A stretch of DNA of 64,000 nt, from NCBI RefSeq assembly GCF_019303475.1, contig NZ_JABLSI010000011.1, positions 1 through 64,000 of the forward strand, written 5' to 3'. The translations under genes were made by a program, and so were the position numbers. Each line of letters starts with the position of its first letter. The stretch's first letter is position 1. Shown one piece after another: positions 1 through 8,810 of the stretch. The notes beneath the pieces are model-generated. The model searched no databases. It was not told the origin of the DNA and saw nothing but the letters and a program-made list of their open reading frames with translations. This stretch comes from Streptomyces sp. JJ38 (lineage in GTDB: Bacteria > Actinomycetota > Actinomycetes > Streptomycetales > Streptomycetaceae).

Positions 1-1357
1 CCGGCGTCTGGCCCTCCTGCTGGCGGGGCGCGCCGAGCCGGGCGGGGGCGCGGGACGGCGCGGCGCCGGGCCGGACCTGGCCGAACTGCTGCCGCAGTGG
101 CTCGCCGCGGCCAACGCCCGCGGCTACCGGGCCCCGGCCGCCCAGCTGCCGGCGCTGCTGGACGCCGCTCGGGCCCGCACGGACCTGCGCGCTGACGCGC
201 TGGCTTTCGCCGGCCCCCGGGCGCTGTGGCTGGCCCGGCTGAATCCGGACTGGAGATTCGCCCTGCGCACCGGGACGGCGGCGGCTCCCGTGGCGCCCGA
301 GAACGCCGAGGCCGTGCGCTCGCTGTGGGAGGAGGGGCTGTTCGCGGAGCGGGCGGCGCTGCTGGGCGCGCTGCGTCGGCACGATCCGGCAGCGGCCCGG
401 AGCCTGCTGGCGAGCACCTGGTCCGCCGAGCGCGCCGAGGACCGGCTGATGTTCCTCGACACGCTGCGGGAGGGCCTGGCCCCGGCGGACGAGGAGTTCC
501 TGGAGCGGACGCTGACGGACCGCAGCCGCACGGTGCGGTCGATGGCGGCGGAGTTGCTGTCGGCGCTGCCGGGCTCCGCGCTGGCAGGCCGGATGGCGGA
601 GCGGGCCCGGGCCTGTGTGCATCTGGATCGCAGCGGGTGCTCCGGTTCCGGGGGCGGCCTCGCCGTCGAGGCGCCGCACGCGTGTGATGCGGCGATGCAG
701 CGGGACGGGATCACGCCGAAGCCGCCCTCGGGCCGCGGGGAGCGGATGTGGTGGCTGAGCCAGGTGGTCGAGGCGGCGCCGCTCGCGTGCTGGTCGGCGC
801 ATCTGGGCGGGCTGCGGCCACAGGAGATCGTGGCGCTGCCGGTCGCGGACGGCTGGCGGGACGATCTGCACGCGGCCTGGGCGCGGGCGGCCGTGCGGCA
901 GCGGGACGAGGCGTGGGCGCGGGCGCTCGTCGGAGCGCCGACGGCCCCGGCGGCCGAGGGGCCGGGCGATCCGGCCCGGCTGCTGACGGTGCTGCCGTCG
1001 TCCGAACGGGCCGACTGGTCGGCGGCTTTCATCGCGGCACACGGTCTGTCCGAGGCGTTCCGGCTGCTCGGCACGTGTGCCGTGCCGTGGTCGCCCGAGC
1101 TGGGCGGGGCGGTCGTCGACGCGCTGGAGATCGCGCGGGACGCCGGGAGTTACCCGTGGAGTTTCAGCGGGGTGATGGGGCTGGCCGAGCGCTGCCTCGA
1201 TCCGGCCCAGGCCGACCGGATAGCCCCGCTGGCGGCGCTGCCGGAGGAGTCGGGCGCCGAGGCGCCGGGCGCGGGTGGCTACTGGGCCGAGGCGTTCCAG
1301 CGGCTGGTCTCGACGTTGACCGTCCGGGCGGCCATGCACGAGGAGCTGGTGGGCTGA
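1..1357 (+). CDS. DUF5691 family protein, 5' end outside the window
   Basis: The open frame runs in from the left edge (first full codon at base 2) and stops at 1355-1357, so the N-terminus is missing. About 450 residues are visible, rich in Ala, Leu, Arg and Glu, with helical-repeat-like stretches such as RSMAAELLSALPGSALAGRM that recall HEAT-like folds. The character matches the DUF5691 proteins that in Streptomyces often lie next to a SWIM-zinc-finger protein and an AAA ATPase of the MoxR type. Its biochemical role is not known to me. No signal peptide or membrane segment is visible in the part present. The convergent gene icmB starts its stop codon 52 bases further on. Confidence 0.7.
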   Translation, partial: RRLALLLAGRAEPGGGAGRRGAGPDLAELLPQWLAAANARGYRAPAAQLPALLDAARARTDLRADALAFAGPRALWLARLNPDWRFALRTGTAAAPVAPENAEAVRSLWEEGLFAERAALLGALRRHDPAAARSLLASTWSAERAEDRLMFLDTLREGLAPADEEFLERTLTDRSRTVRSMAAELLSALPGSALAGRMAERARACVHLDRSGCSGSGGGLAVEAPHACDAAMQRDGITPKPPSGRGERMWWLSQVVEAAPLACWSAHLGGLRPQEIVALPVADGWRDDLHAAWARAAVRQRDEAWARALVGAPTAPAAEGPGDPARLLTVLPSSERADWSAAFIAAHGLSEAFRLLGTCAVPWSPELGGAVVDALEIARDAGSYPWSFSGVMGLAERCLDPAQADRIAPLAALPEESGAEAPGAGGYWAEAFQRLVSTLTVRAAMHEELVG

Positions 1358-1408
1358 GGGCGGCGGGCGGCCGCCCGCCGCCCTCAGCACCGCCGGGCTG
1401 CCGGGTGC

Positions 1409-1819
1409 TCAGGCGGCGACGGACCGGATGTTGGAGCGCACCCAGTCCACGATCTCCGACGTCGTGGCGCCGGGAGTGAAGACGGCCGCCACGCCCTTGG
1501 CCCTCAGCGGCTCGATGTCGTCCTCGGGGATGATGCCTCCGCCGAAGACCTTGATGTCCCCCGCATCCCGCTCGTCGAGCAGCTCCAGCACCTTGGCGAA
1601 GAGGGTGTTGTGGGCTCCGGAGAGGATGGACAGGCCGATGGCGTCCGCGTCCTCCTGGATCGCGGTGGCAACGATCTGCTCGGGCGTCTGGTGCAGCCCG
1701 GTGTAGATGACCTCCATGCCCGCGTCCCGCAGCGCGCGGGCGATGACCTTCGCGCCCCGGTCGTGGCCGTCGAGGCCCGGCTTGGCGACCACCACGCGGA
1801 TCGGACCCGACACACCCAT
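1409..1819 (-). CDS. icmB: Isobutyryl-CoA mutase small (cobalamin-binding) subunit IcmB
   Basis: A 136-residue B12-binding protein of the methylmalonyl/isobutyryl-CoA mutase family. It would bind adenosylcobalamin and pair with a separate large subunit (IcmA type) to interconvert isobutyryl-CoA and n-butyryl-CoA. The motif [10 protein letters not shown] near residues 15-24 carries the DxHxxG signature, with His19 as the lower cobalt ligand. GLSILSGAH and GGGIIPEDD complete the Rossmann-like cobalamin fold. The length is that expected for IcmB. I chose ATG 1819 because GGAGG lies five bases upstream; an in-frame ATG at 1837 has no comparable site. No large-subunit gene is in the window, which is normal for this dispersed system. 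Confidence 0.92.
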   Translation of the reverse strand: MGVSGPIRVVVAKPGLDGHDRGAKVIARALRDAGMEVIYTGLHQTPEQIVATAIQEDADAIGLSILSGAHNTLFAKVLELLDERDAGDIKVFGGGIIPEDDIEPLRAKGVAAVFTPGATTSEIVDWVRSNIRSVAA

Positions 1820-2097
1820 CACTGCCTCCATCGTCATTGATCGCGGCTCCGGCTCCGCCGCTCGGGGTGCCGGTGTGAACGAACGTTATCTCCCCAGCAT
1901 CGCGCACCCGCTCGTTTCATGGTGCGGGGGGAGGGGGAAATCACACAATGGGAGAGCGACTCCACCACCACACCCGTCACAGGTCCGTGAGCGGGGAGAC
2001 ACAGAGCGTCGCACGGAGTCCGCGGCGGCGGCACCCGCCGGTACGCCGCACCGGCCGCGGGCCGGTCGGGCGGCCGCGGCGACGGGGGTGAGCCACG

Positions 2098-2991
2098 ATG
2101 CGACGACCGATTCCGTCAGCACTTCCGGGCGCCTCCGCGCTGACCAGGCTCTCCCCCCTCTCCGGGATCTCCGCCCTCCGCGGGGTCTCCGGGCTGCCCG
2201 GCGTTTCCGGGCTGTCGGCCGTGTCCGGCCCGCTGCGTACGGCGGTCGTCGAGGCGGCTGTGCTGACCGGGCGCCTGGCGCTCTACCCCACCGGAGTGCG
2301 GCCCGAGCGCCCCGGCTCCGCCTCCGCCGGGCCCGCCGGACCGGAGCTCCCCGGGCCGCCTCCGGTGCTGCTGCTCCACGGCCTGATCGACAACCGCTCC
2401 GTCTTCACCCTGCTGCGGCGTGCGCTGCGGCGGCACGGCAGGCCGGAGGTCGCCTGCGTCAACTACTCGCCGCTGACGCGGGACGTCCGCGCCGCGGCGG
2501 AGACGCTCGGTGAGCGGATCGAGGAACTGCGGGCGCGGACCGGGCACCGGCGGGTGGACGTCGTCGGGCACAGCCTGGGTGGGCTGATCGCCCGGTACCA
2601 CGTACAGCGGCAGGGCGGTGACGCCCGGGTGCGCACGCTCGTCACCCTGGGCACCCCGCATGCGGGCACGCGCGCGGTGCCGCCCGTGGCCGCGCCTCCG
2701 CTGATCCGGCAGCTGCGGCCGGGCTCGGAGGTCCTGACCGAGCTGGCCGGCCCGGCGCCGGGCTGCCGGACGCTGTTCGTCAGCTTCTGGAGCGACAGCG
2801 ACCCCCTCATGGTGCCCCGCGAGACGGCCCGGCTGGACCACCCCGACCTGCGGTGCCGCGGTGTGCGGGTACGGGGGGTGGGCCATCTGGCGCTGCCGGT
2901 GCACCCGGCCGTCATCGCGCAGGTCCGTACCGAGCTGGCCGGGGTGGATGCCGATGCCGCGAAGCGGGCGGAATCGGTCGACGTCGCGTGA
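2098..2991 (+). CDS. Alpha/beta-hydrolase esterase/lipase
   Basis: A 297-residue hydrolase of the alpha/beta fold. The nucleophile elbow VVGHSLGGLIARY places the catalytic serine at residue 159, after a strand-like VLLLHGLIDNRSVFTLL segment whose HG motif is the usual oxyanion position. A late histidine in GVGHLALPVHPAV and the aspartate of SDSDPLMVP complete a plausible triad. The first 45 residues are a low-complexity Ser/Gly/Leu stretch and not a classical signal peptide. It probably cleaves carboxylester lipids; the substrate is unknown. A gggggtgag ribosome site precedes the ATG. It lies between icmB and the M23 peptidase, an order I recall from S. coelicolor. Confidence 0.8.
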   Translation: MRRPIPSALPGASALTRLSPLSGISALRGVSGLPGVSGLSAVSGPLRTAVVEAAVLTGRLALYPTGVRPERPGSASAGPAGPELPGPPPVLLLHGLIDNRSVFTLLRRALRRHGRPEVACVNYSPLTRDVRAAAETLGERIEELRARTGHRRVDVVGHSLGGLIARYHVQRQGGDARVRTLVTLGTPHAGTRAVPPVAAPPLIRQLRPGSEVLTELAGPAPGCRTLFVSFWSDSDPLMVPRETARLDHPDLRCRGVRVRGVGHLALPVHPAVIAQVRTELAGVDADAAKRAESVDVA

Positions 2992-3151
2992 ACCCGCGGT
3001 GGTGGTGGCGCCGAGAAAGGTGAAGAAACCGCGACCGTGAAGTGGCGTGAAACCGAACATGAGGCTCGAACGAGCCCCCCGTTACCGGTTCGTAGTACGC
3101 CAAACGGACGGACCGTTGCCCGTTCTTGGCCAGCTCAAAACCTGCCGAACA

Positions 3152-3181
3152 TTGTCGACGTCACGACGCGCCCGGTACAGT
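3152..3181 (+). promoter_or_regulatory. Candidate vegetative promoter of the M23 peptidase
   Basis: TTGTCG at 3152-3157 and TACAGT at 3176-3181 are separated by 18 bases, fitting the HrdB-type consensus. Transcription would begin near 3188, giving a leader of about 45 bases. Confidence 0.5.
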
Positions 3182-3233
3182 CGCCGACACTGCTCTGGCA
3201 GCCCCCGTCTCCGAGGCGAAAGAGAAGTTGGTG

Positions 3234-4892
3234 GTGAACGACCGTCCCCCGTCGGATCTGACGACTCCCGTCGGCTCCGGGTTCTCCGAGCATTCACCCC
3301 ACACCGGGTACGCCGGATACGAGGACCCCTACGGGCAGGCCGCCGACTACGGCGGCAGCGTCACCGACACCGCCTCCGGTTACCAGCAGGCCGACCCGCT
3401 CTTCGGCGCCCTGCCGGGCGACGGCCACGGGACCATGGGCTACCCCGGCTATGGCGAGCAGCCCGCCGGCCTCGCCGGCCACCATGGCTACGAGCAGGCC
3501 AACATCCCGTTCGGCGGCACCGCTTACGACGGCTCGGCCTACGGAACGGACGGCTACGGCACCGACTTCGCCACGGGCTACGGCACCGACGGCTACGGCG
3601 TCGGCATGGACGCGAGCAGCTTCCACTCTTCCGATCCCGGGAGCAACAGCTTTTCCCAGGCCGCCGGTTACGACACCGGCGGATTCTCCTCCGGCGCCTA
3701 CGACACCGGCGGAACCTACGACGACTCCGGTGCCGCCCACGGCCTCGGAGCGGCCGACCCTTGGGGCGCGGTGGAGCATCCGCTGCACTCCGTGCCGTCC
3801 CAGCCGGACCACGGATGGGCCGACGGCGAGGGGGTGGCCTGGAACGCCTCCGGGTACTCCCCCGAGCCGGCGGACACCGGAACGGCCGAGGCGACGGCCG
3901 GACCCGAGGGAGACGAGGGGGTCCAGCGCCCCCACGACGCCTGGGACTCCACGGACTCCACGGACACCACGGACACCGCGGACACCGCGGAGGACCGCGA
4001 TGACGACGGTGGGTACGCCGAGGACGTCGCGTACCCCGAAGGTGGCGGGTACCCCGAGGACACCGCGTACCCCGAGGACACGGCGTACGCCGAGGGCGAC
4101 GGGTACTCCGAGGACACGGCGACGGTGCCGGAGGAGCCCGTGGCGTCCACCCGGGCCGGACGCCGCCGTGCGGCGAAGCCCAAGCGCTCGGCCCTGCTGA
4201 CCGTCGCGGTGCCCTCCGTCGCCGTCATGGGCGTGGCCGGGATCTCCGCGGCCTCCGTCAGCGGCGTCGCCGACACCCCGGAGGAGAACCCGGCGCAGGC
4301 CGCCCCGGACACGGGCAGCGCGGAGGCCGTGGCCGTCAACAACAAGCTGGACACCCAGCTCGCCGGCCTCTCCGCCGAAGCCCGGGACTTCGGCGACCGC
4401 GCGAGCCGTACCCAGGAGCGCATCGACCTGAAGGCCCGGGAGGAGGCCGCGCGCAAGCGCAAGGCCGAGGAGGCCGCCCGGCGCGAGGCGCTGCGGCCCA
4501 AGTTCGCCCTGCCGGTGGACCAGCGCGGGCTGAGTGCGTACTTCGGCCAGGCGGGCCTCAACTGGATCTCCGTCCACACGGGTGTGGACTTCCCCGTCGG
4601 CTACGGCACTCCGGTCAAGGCGGCGACCGACGGGACGATCACCACCAAGTGGGATCTCGCCTACGGCAACATGATCATCCTGACGGCGCCGGACGGCACC
4701 GAGACGTGGTACTGCCACCTGAGCAGCACCCGTATCCGCTCCGGGCAGGTCAAGGCGGGCGACACCATCGGTTACGCGGGCAACTCCGGCAACTCCACCG
4801 GCCCGCACCTGCACTTCGAGGTGCGGCCAGGCGGCGGCTCGGCGGTGGACCCGGTGGCCTGGTTCCGCGCCAAGGGCCTCGACCCGACGTAG
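3234..4892 (+). CDS. Membrane-anchored M23 (LytM-type) peptidase with a long low-complexity N-terminus
   Basis: A peptidoglycan endopeptidase homologue of 552 residues. Residues 1 to about 310 are a disordered Tyr/Gly/Asp/Thr-rich tract with short repeats (TAYPEDTAYPED). One membrane segment follows at about 318-340 (LLTVAVPSVAVMGVAGISAA), then a charged coiled coil at about 385-422 and an M23 domain at about 425-550. The zinc and catalytic motifs are present: HTGVDFP near 448 and GPHLHFEVRPGG near 523. The N-terminal tract would be cytoplasmic and the enzyme domain outside. I chose GTG 3234 because agagaag lies six bases upstream; GTG 3231 is possible. It probably cleaves stem-peptide cross-links during growth or sporulation. 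Confidence 0.85.
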   Translation: MNDRPPSDLTTPVGSGFSEHSPHTGYAGYEDPYGQAADYGGSVTDTASGYQQADPLFGALPGDGHGTMGYPGYGEQPAGLAGHHGYEQANIPFGGTAYDGSAYGTDGYGTDFATGYGTDGYGVGMDASSFHSSDPGSNSFSQAAGYDTGGFSSGAYDTGGTYDDSGAAHGLGAADPWGAVEHPLHSVPSQPDHGWADGEGVAWNASGYSPEPADTGTAEATAGPEGDEGVQRPHDAWDSTDSTDTTDTADTAEDRDDDGGYAEDVAYPEGGGYPEDTAYPEDTAYAEGDGYSEDTATVPEEPVASTRAGRRRAAKPKRSALLTVAVPSVAVMGVAGISAASVSGVADTPEENPAQAAPDTGSAEAVAVNNKLDTQLAGLSAEARDFGDRASRTQERIDLKAREEAARKRKAEEAARREALRPKFALPVDQRGLSAYFGQAGLNWISVHTGVDFPVGYGTPVKAATDGTITTKWDLAYGNMIILTAPDGTETWYCHLSSTRIRSGQVKAGDTIGYAGNSGNSTGPHLHFEVRPGGGSAVDPVAWFRAKGLDPT

Positions 4893-4963
4893 CCACGGCC
4901 TGGGCCCGGTCCGGCCCTTCCCGCCGGGGCCGCGCATGACCAGACTTGGGCCCAGAGCAGGTC

Positions 4964-7513
4964 CTAGAGCTTCTCCACCGGCGCGTAGCGCAGCAGCAGC
5001 CGCTTCGGCTTGGCGTCCCCGAAGTCGATCGTCGCCTGCGCGCGGTCTCCGCTGCCTTCGACGGACACCACGGTGCCGAGCCCGAAGCTGTCGTGCGTGA
5101 CCCGGTCCCCCGCGGCCAGGGAGACGACCGGCCGTTCCTGGACGCGGCGGGTGGCGAAGCCGGAGCCGTCCCGCCGCGCCGAGGCGGCGGACGAGGACGA
5201 GGCCAGCCGCGCGACGCTCGCCGAGGCGGTGCCGCCGGGGCCGCCTCCGAGGCGCCGCCAGTCCAGGTGGTCGGCGGGGATCTCCTCCAGGAAGCGGGAG
5301 GGCGGGTTGTACGCGGGCTGCCCCCAAGCGCTGCGCATCGTGGCCCGGCTGACGTAGAGCCGCTCGCGGGCCCGGGTGATGCCGACGTAGGCCAGCCGCC
5401 GTTCCTCCTCCAGCTCCTTGACCTGGCCCAGAGCCCGCATGTGCGGGAAGACGCCGTCCTCCATCCCGGTGAGGAAGACGACGGGGAACTCCAGGCCCTT
5501 CGCCGTGTGCAGGGTCATCAGCGTGATGACGCCGTTGCCCTCCTCCCGCTCGTCCTCGTCGGGGATCTGGTCGGAGTCGGCGACGAGGGCGACCTGCTCC
5601 AGGAAGTCGGCCAGCGTCCCGGGCTCGTCCTCGCTGCGGGCCTGCTCGAACTCCAGCGCCACGGCGGCGAGTTCCTGGAGGTTCTCCACCCGCGTCTCGT
5701 CCTGCGGGTCGTTCGACGACTGCAACTCGGCCAGATAACCCGTCCGTTCGAGGACGGCCTCCAGCACGGTGGCCGGTCCGGCACCGGACTCGACGACGGT
5801 GTGCAGCTCCTCCATCAGCGTGTTGAAGCGCTTGACGGCGTTCACCGAGCGGGCCGCCATGCCGTACGCCTCGTCCACCCGGCGCAGGGCCTGCGGGAAG
5901 CCGATCCTCTCCCGGGAGGCCAGGGCCTCGATCATCGCCTCGGCGCGGTCGCCGATGCCGCGCTTGGGCACGTTGAGGATACGGCGCAGCGGGACGGAGT
6001 CCTCCGGGTTCGCCAGGACCCGCAGGTAGGCCAGGACGTCCCGGACCTCCTTGCGCTCATAGAAGCGCACCCCGCCGACGACCTTGTAGGGGAGCCCGAC
6101 CCGGATGAAGACCTCTTCGAAGACCCGGGACTGGGCGTTGGTGCGGTAGAAGACGGCGACGTCGCCCGGGCTCGCCGTGCCCTCGTCCGTCAGCCGGTCG
6201 ATCTCGTCGGCGACGAACTGGGCCTCGTCGTGCTCGCTGTCCGCGACGTAACCGGTGATGCGGGAGCCGGACCCGGCCTGCGTCCACAGGTTCTTCGGGC
6301 GACGGTTCTCGTTGCGCTCGATGACGGCGTTGGCGGCGGAGAGGATCGTCTGAGTGGAGCGGTAGTTCTGCTCCAGCAGGATCGTCGTCGCGTCCGGGTA
6401 GTCCTCCTCGAACTGGAGGATGTTGCGGATGGTGGCGCCCCGGAAGGCGTAGATCGACTGGTCGGCGTCGCCGACGACGCACAGCTCGCCACGCTCGACG
6501 GCCCGTGCCCCGTCCACGTCGCCGACCCCGTCCGCGCTCCCGTCCTCGCCCTCCCGGGCGGGCTCCGGGGCGCCGACCCCGACCAGCTCCCTGACCAGCG
6601 TGTACTGGGCGTGGTTGGTGTCCTGGTACTCGTCGACGAGGACGTGCCGGAAGCGCCTGCGGTAGTGCTCGGCGACGTCGGGGAACGCCTGGAGCAGGTG
6701 CACCGTCGTCATGATGATGTCGTCGAAGTCCAGCGCGTTGGCCTCGCGCAGCCGCGCCTGGTACAGCGTGTACGCCTCGGCGAGCGTCTTCTCGAAGTGG
6801 TCGGTCGCCTGCCCCGCGAAGTCCTCCTCGTCGATCAGCTCGTTCTTCAGGTTGGAGACCTTCGCGCTGAACGACTTGGGCGGGTACCGCTTCGGGTCGA
6901 GGTCGAGATCACGGCAGACGAGGGCCATGAGGCGCTTGGAGTCGGCGGCGTCGTAGATGGAGAAGGAGGAGGTGAAGCCGAGCTTCTTGCTCTCCCGGCG
7001 CAGGATGCGCACGCACGCGCTGTGGAACGTGGACACCCACATCGCCCCGGCGCGCGGCCCGACGAGCTCCTCGACCCGCTCCTTCATCTCGCCGGCGGCC
7101 TTGTTGGTGAAGGTGATGGCGAGGATCGAGCCCGGATGCACCTTGCGGGCCCCGAGCAGATAGGCGATGCGGTGGGTGAGCACCCGCGTCTTGCCGGAGC
7201 CGGCACCGGCGACGATGAGCAGCGGACCGCCGCTGTGCACGACCGCGGCGCGCTGCTGCTCGTTCAGCCCGGTCAGCAGCGCCTCGAGGTCGATGACGGG
7301 ACGCGGCGCCCCGTCGCGGTAGTGCGCGTCGGGGCCGCGCCCGCCCGCGTAGGCACCGGTGAACAGGCCGTCCGGCACCTCCTCCGCCACCTCCCCGGTG
7401 ACGTCGCCCGGCTGGCCGGGCACGCCGAAGCCGCCCTCGGCCGGGGGCGGCGGCTCGTCGTCCCGGGGCGGTTCGAGGTCGGCCAGGAAGCTGTCGTCGA
7501 AGAGGCTGCTCAT
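4964..7513 (-). CDS. pcrA: ATP-dependent DNA helicase PcrA/UvrD (SF1A)
   Basis: An 849-residue 3'-5' helicase for repair, replication-conflict resolution and RNA polymerase handling. The order of SF1A motifs is complete: Q-like LNEQQRAAV, Walker A GAGSGKTRVL near residue 105, ITFTNKAAGEM (Ia), Walker B VDEYQDTN near 296, GDADQSIYAFRGA (III), LEQNYRST (IV), TLHTAKGLEFPVVFL (V) and VGITRARERLYV (VI). The C-terminal tail GDRVTHDSFGLGTVVSVEG is the small Tudor-like domain that in Bacillus PcrA contacts RNA polymerase. About 80 acidic/Gly residues precede the core. The divergent DUF1707 gene starts 67 bases away. Confidence 0.96.
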   Translation of the reverse strand: MSSLFDDSFLADLEPPRDDEPPPPAEGGFGVPGQPGDVTGEVAEEVPDGLFTGAYAGGRGPDAHYRDGAPRPVIDLEALLTGLNEQQRAAVVHSGGPLLIVAGAGSGKTRVLTHRIAYLLGARKVHPGSILAITFTNKAAGEMKERVEELVGPRAGAMWVSTFHSACVRILRRESKKLGFTSSFSIYDAADSKRLMALVCRDLDLDPKRYPPKSFSAKVSNLKNELIDEEDFAGQATDHFEKTLAEAYTLYQARLREANALDFDDIIMTTVHLLQAFPDVAEHYRRRFRHVLVDEYQDTNHAQYTLVRELVGVGAPEPAREGEDGSADGVGDVDGARAVERGELCVVGDADQSIYAFRGATIRNILQFEEDYPDATTILLEQNYRSTQTILSAANAVIERNENRRPKNLWTQAGSGSRITGYVADSEHDEAQFVADEIDRLTDEGTASPGDVAVFYRTNAQSRVFEEVFIRVGLPYKVVGGVRFYERKEVRDVLAYLRVLANPEDSVPLRRILNVPKRGIGDRAEAMIEALASRERIGFPQALRRVDEAYGMAARSVNAVKRFNTLMEELHTVVESGAGPATVLEAVLERTGYLAELQSSNDPQDETRVENLQELAAVALEFEQARSEDEPGTLADFLEQVALVADSDQIPDEDEREEGNGVITLMTLHTAKGLEFPVVFLTGMEDGVFPHMRALGQVKELEEERRLAYVGITRARERLYVSRATMRSAWGQPAYNPPSRFLEEIPADHLDWRRLGGGPGGTASASVARLASSSSAASARRDGSGFATRRVQERPVVSLAAGDRVTHDSFGLGTVVSVEGSGDRAQATIDFGDAKPKRLLLRYAPVEKL

Positions 7514-7522
7514 CGCCTACCG

Positions 7523-7528
7523 AGTCTA
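7523..7528 (-). promoter_or_regulatory. Candidate -10 element of pcrA
   Basis: On the minus strand TAGACT fits the TANNNT consensus and ends nine bases before the pcrA ATG, so the transcript would have almost no 5' leader. A GGTAGG ribosome-site-like string overlaps the gap. Confidence 0.4.
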
Positions 7529-7567
7529 GGGTCTGCCGCCGACGGCCAACGGCCGGTTCCCCACTCC

Positions 7568-7573
7568 TACACT
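7568..7573 (+). promoter_or_regulatory. Candidate leaderless -10 of the DUF1707 gene
   Basis: TACACT fits TANNNT and lies exactly seven bases before the ATG at 7581, the spacing typical of leaderless Streptomyces transcripts. No ribosome-binding site is visible. Confidence 0.5.
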
Positions 7574-7580
7574 GACCGGT

Positions 7581-8204
7581 ATGACCGACGCCTCCCGAGC
7601 GCCCGTTCCCCGCCCCGACGGCTCCGGGGACGCACAGCAGCTGCGCGCCTCGGACGCGGACCGGGAGGCGGTCGCGGAGGTGCTGCGCGAGGCTGCCGGG
7701 GAGGGGCGCATCGACCTCCCGGAGCTGGAGGAGCGGCTGGAGCGGGCCTACACGGCGAAGACCTACGGCGAGCTGGCGCCGCTGACCGACGACCTCCCGG
7801 CGGACGGCCGCTTCCCCGGGGCGCCCGCCGAGCCCCTGGTCCTGCGGACGGGCGCGGGGGACATCGTCCACGCCGGGCACTGGGAGGTCCCACGGCAGAT
7901 CTCCGCCGCCTCCAGGATGGGCAACATCCGCATCGACTTCAGCGAGGCCGTCTGCCGCGTCTCCGAAGTGTCCCTTGAGGTGAAGGCCGCCATGGGCAAC
8001 GTCACGGTCGTCGTCCCCCGGGGCTGGTCGGTGCGCACGCAGGGGATGCGGGTGTACGTGGGGTCGCTGCGCAACCGCGCCGTGGACCCGCCCACGCCCG
8101 GGGCGCCGACCGTGGTGCTGACCGGCTCGACGGCGCTCGGCGACGTCCGGGTCCGCTACCCCAACCGCTGGGAGCTGTTCCGGCGCCGCGGGCGCGACGT
8201 GTAG
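7581..8204 (+). CDS. DUF1707 domain protein with LiaF-like tail
   Basis: A 207-residue protein. Residues 25-80 match the DUF1707 pattern (LRASDADREAVAEVLREA, then GRIDLPELEERLERAYTAKT and LAPLTDDLP), a short helical domain common in actinobacterial envelope-linked proteins. The second half, with SRMGNIRIDFSEA and AAMGNVTVVVPRGW, resembles the beta-helical DUF2154/LiaF C-terminal fold seen in cell-envelope stress proteins. No membrane segment is evident, unlike many DUF1707 proteins that carry two. Function is unknown; a sensing or scaffold role at the membrane is an inference. It is divergent from pcrA. Confidence 0.82.
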   Translation: MTDASRAPVPRPDGSGDAQQLRASDADREAVAEVLREAAGEGRIDLPELEERLERAYTAKTYGELAPLTDDLPADGRFPGAPAEPLVLRTGAGDIVHAGHWEVPRQISAASRMGNIRIDFSEAVCRVSEVSLEVKAAMGNVTVVVPRGWSVRTQGMRVYVGSLRNRAVDPPTPGAPTVVLTGSTALGDVRVRYPNRWELFRRRGRDV

Positions 8205-8208
8205 GGGC

Positions 8209-8562
8209 TCAGGTCCAGAGGGTCGCGATGAAGATGTTGACCACGGTGAGCAGGCCGACGGTGCCCATGACGGACGCGGGCACCCTCGCGTCGTCGCGCT
8301 TGACGTAGACGAGGCCGAGGATCACGACGAGCAGCGCGAGCTTGATCCCGATCTTGAGGTTGTTCACCTCGTGGTCCTCGGCCTGGTTCAGGCCGACGAG
8401 GCAGATGCCGGTGACGAGCATGGTCAGGGCGCCGTGCAGCATGCCCGGCAGCATCCGCGCCTCGCCCGCGCGCATGGCCTTCGTCTGGAAGAGGAAGCCA
8501 CCGAGCAGCGCGGCGATGCCGATGACGTGGAGGGCGACGAAGACATTGATCAGGACGTCCAT
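8209..8562 (-). CDS. Small four-helix membrane protein, function unknown
   Basis: A 117-residue integral membrane protein with about four hydrophobic segments: INVFVALHVIGIAALLGGFL, LPGMLHGALTMLVTGICLVG, KIGIKLALLVVILGLVYV and a C-terminal GTVGLLTVVNIFIATLW. Short conserved-looking polar loops (EDHEVNN, KRDDARVP) separate them. I do not recognise a family with a defined function. ATG 8562 is chosen because TACCCT, a -10 element, ends six bases upstream and no Shine-Dalgarno sequence is present, which suggests leaderless translation. The stop codon lies four bases from the stop of the convergent DUF1707 gene. Confidence 0.75.
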   Translation of the reverse strand: MDVLINVFVALHVIGIAALLGGFLFQTKAMRAGEARMLPGMLHGALTMLVTGICLVGLNQAEDHEVNNLKIGIKLALLVVILGLVYVKRDDARVPASVMGTVGLLTVVNIFIATLWT

Positions 8563-8568
8563 GACCGG

Positions 8569-8574
8569 AGGGTA
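8569..8574 (-). promoter_or_regulatory. Candidate leaderless -10 of the small membrane protein gene
   Basis: TACCCT on the minus strand, six bases before ATG 8562. It matches TANNNT and explains the missing ribosome site. Confidence 0.45.
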
Positions 8575-8796
8575 ACCGGCGGCGCTTCGGGCGGCGGTGG
8601 GGAGGTCGGGCTCGGCACACAGGGCCGGAACCCTCGCCCCGGCGGAAACCGTCGGGCCCGCGGCCGTCGGGCCCGGAACGATCAGGGGCCGACGCGGAGC
8701 GGTGCCGTCCGCACGCTCCGTCGGCAGACTCGGTCGACAGTGAACCGAATGCGGACAGTGCCGGTCATCGCCGGGTCCGCGGGGGCCGTGGAGCCC

Positions 8797-8802
8797 TAGC
8801 GT
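8797..8802 (+). promoter_or_regulatory. Candidate leaderless -10 of the NlpC/P60 gene
   Basis: TAGCGT fits TANNNT and ends eight bases before ATG 8811. There is no purine-rich ribosome site in the gap. Confidence 0.35.
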
Positions 8803-8810
8803 CCGGGCCC

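Noticed and set aside
2991..3234. Possible c-di-AMP (ydaO) riboswitch before the M23 peptidase gene
   Set aside because: Such riboswitches occur before Streptomyces wall-hydrolase genes, but I could not find the conserved GGGGAG/CCGAAC core or the pseudo-symmetric stems; a plain promoter explains the region.
3294..5327. 677-codon open frame on the minus strand
   Set aside because: Opposite the M23 peptidase gene and the end of pcrA; repeats mirror the peptidase low-complexity tract.
4946..7978. 1010-codon open frame on the plus strand
   Set aside because: It is antisense to pcrA, shows only Gly/Arg/Val/Leu low complexity and no domain; a GC-bias shadow.
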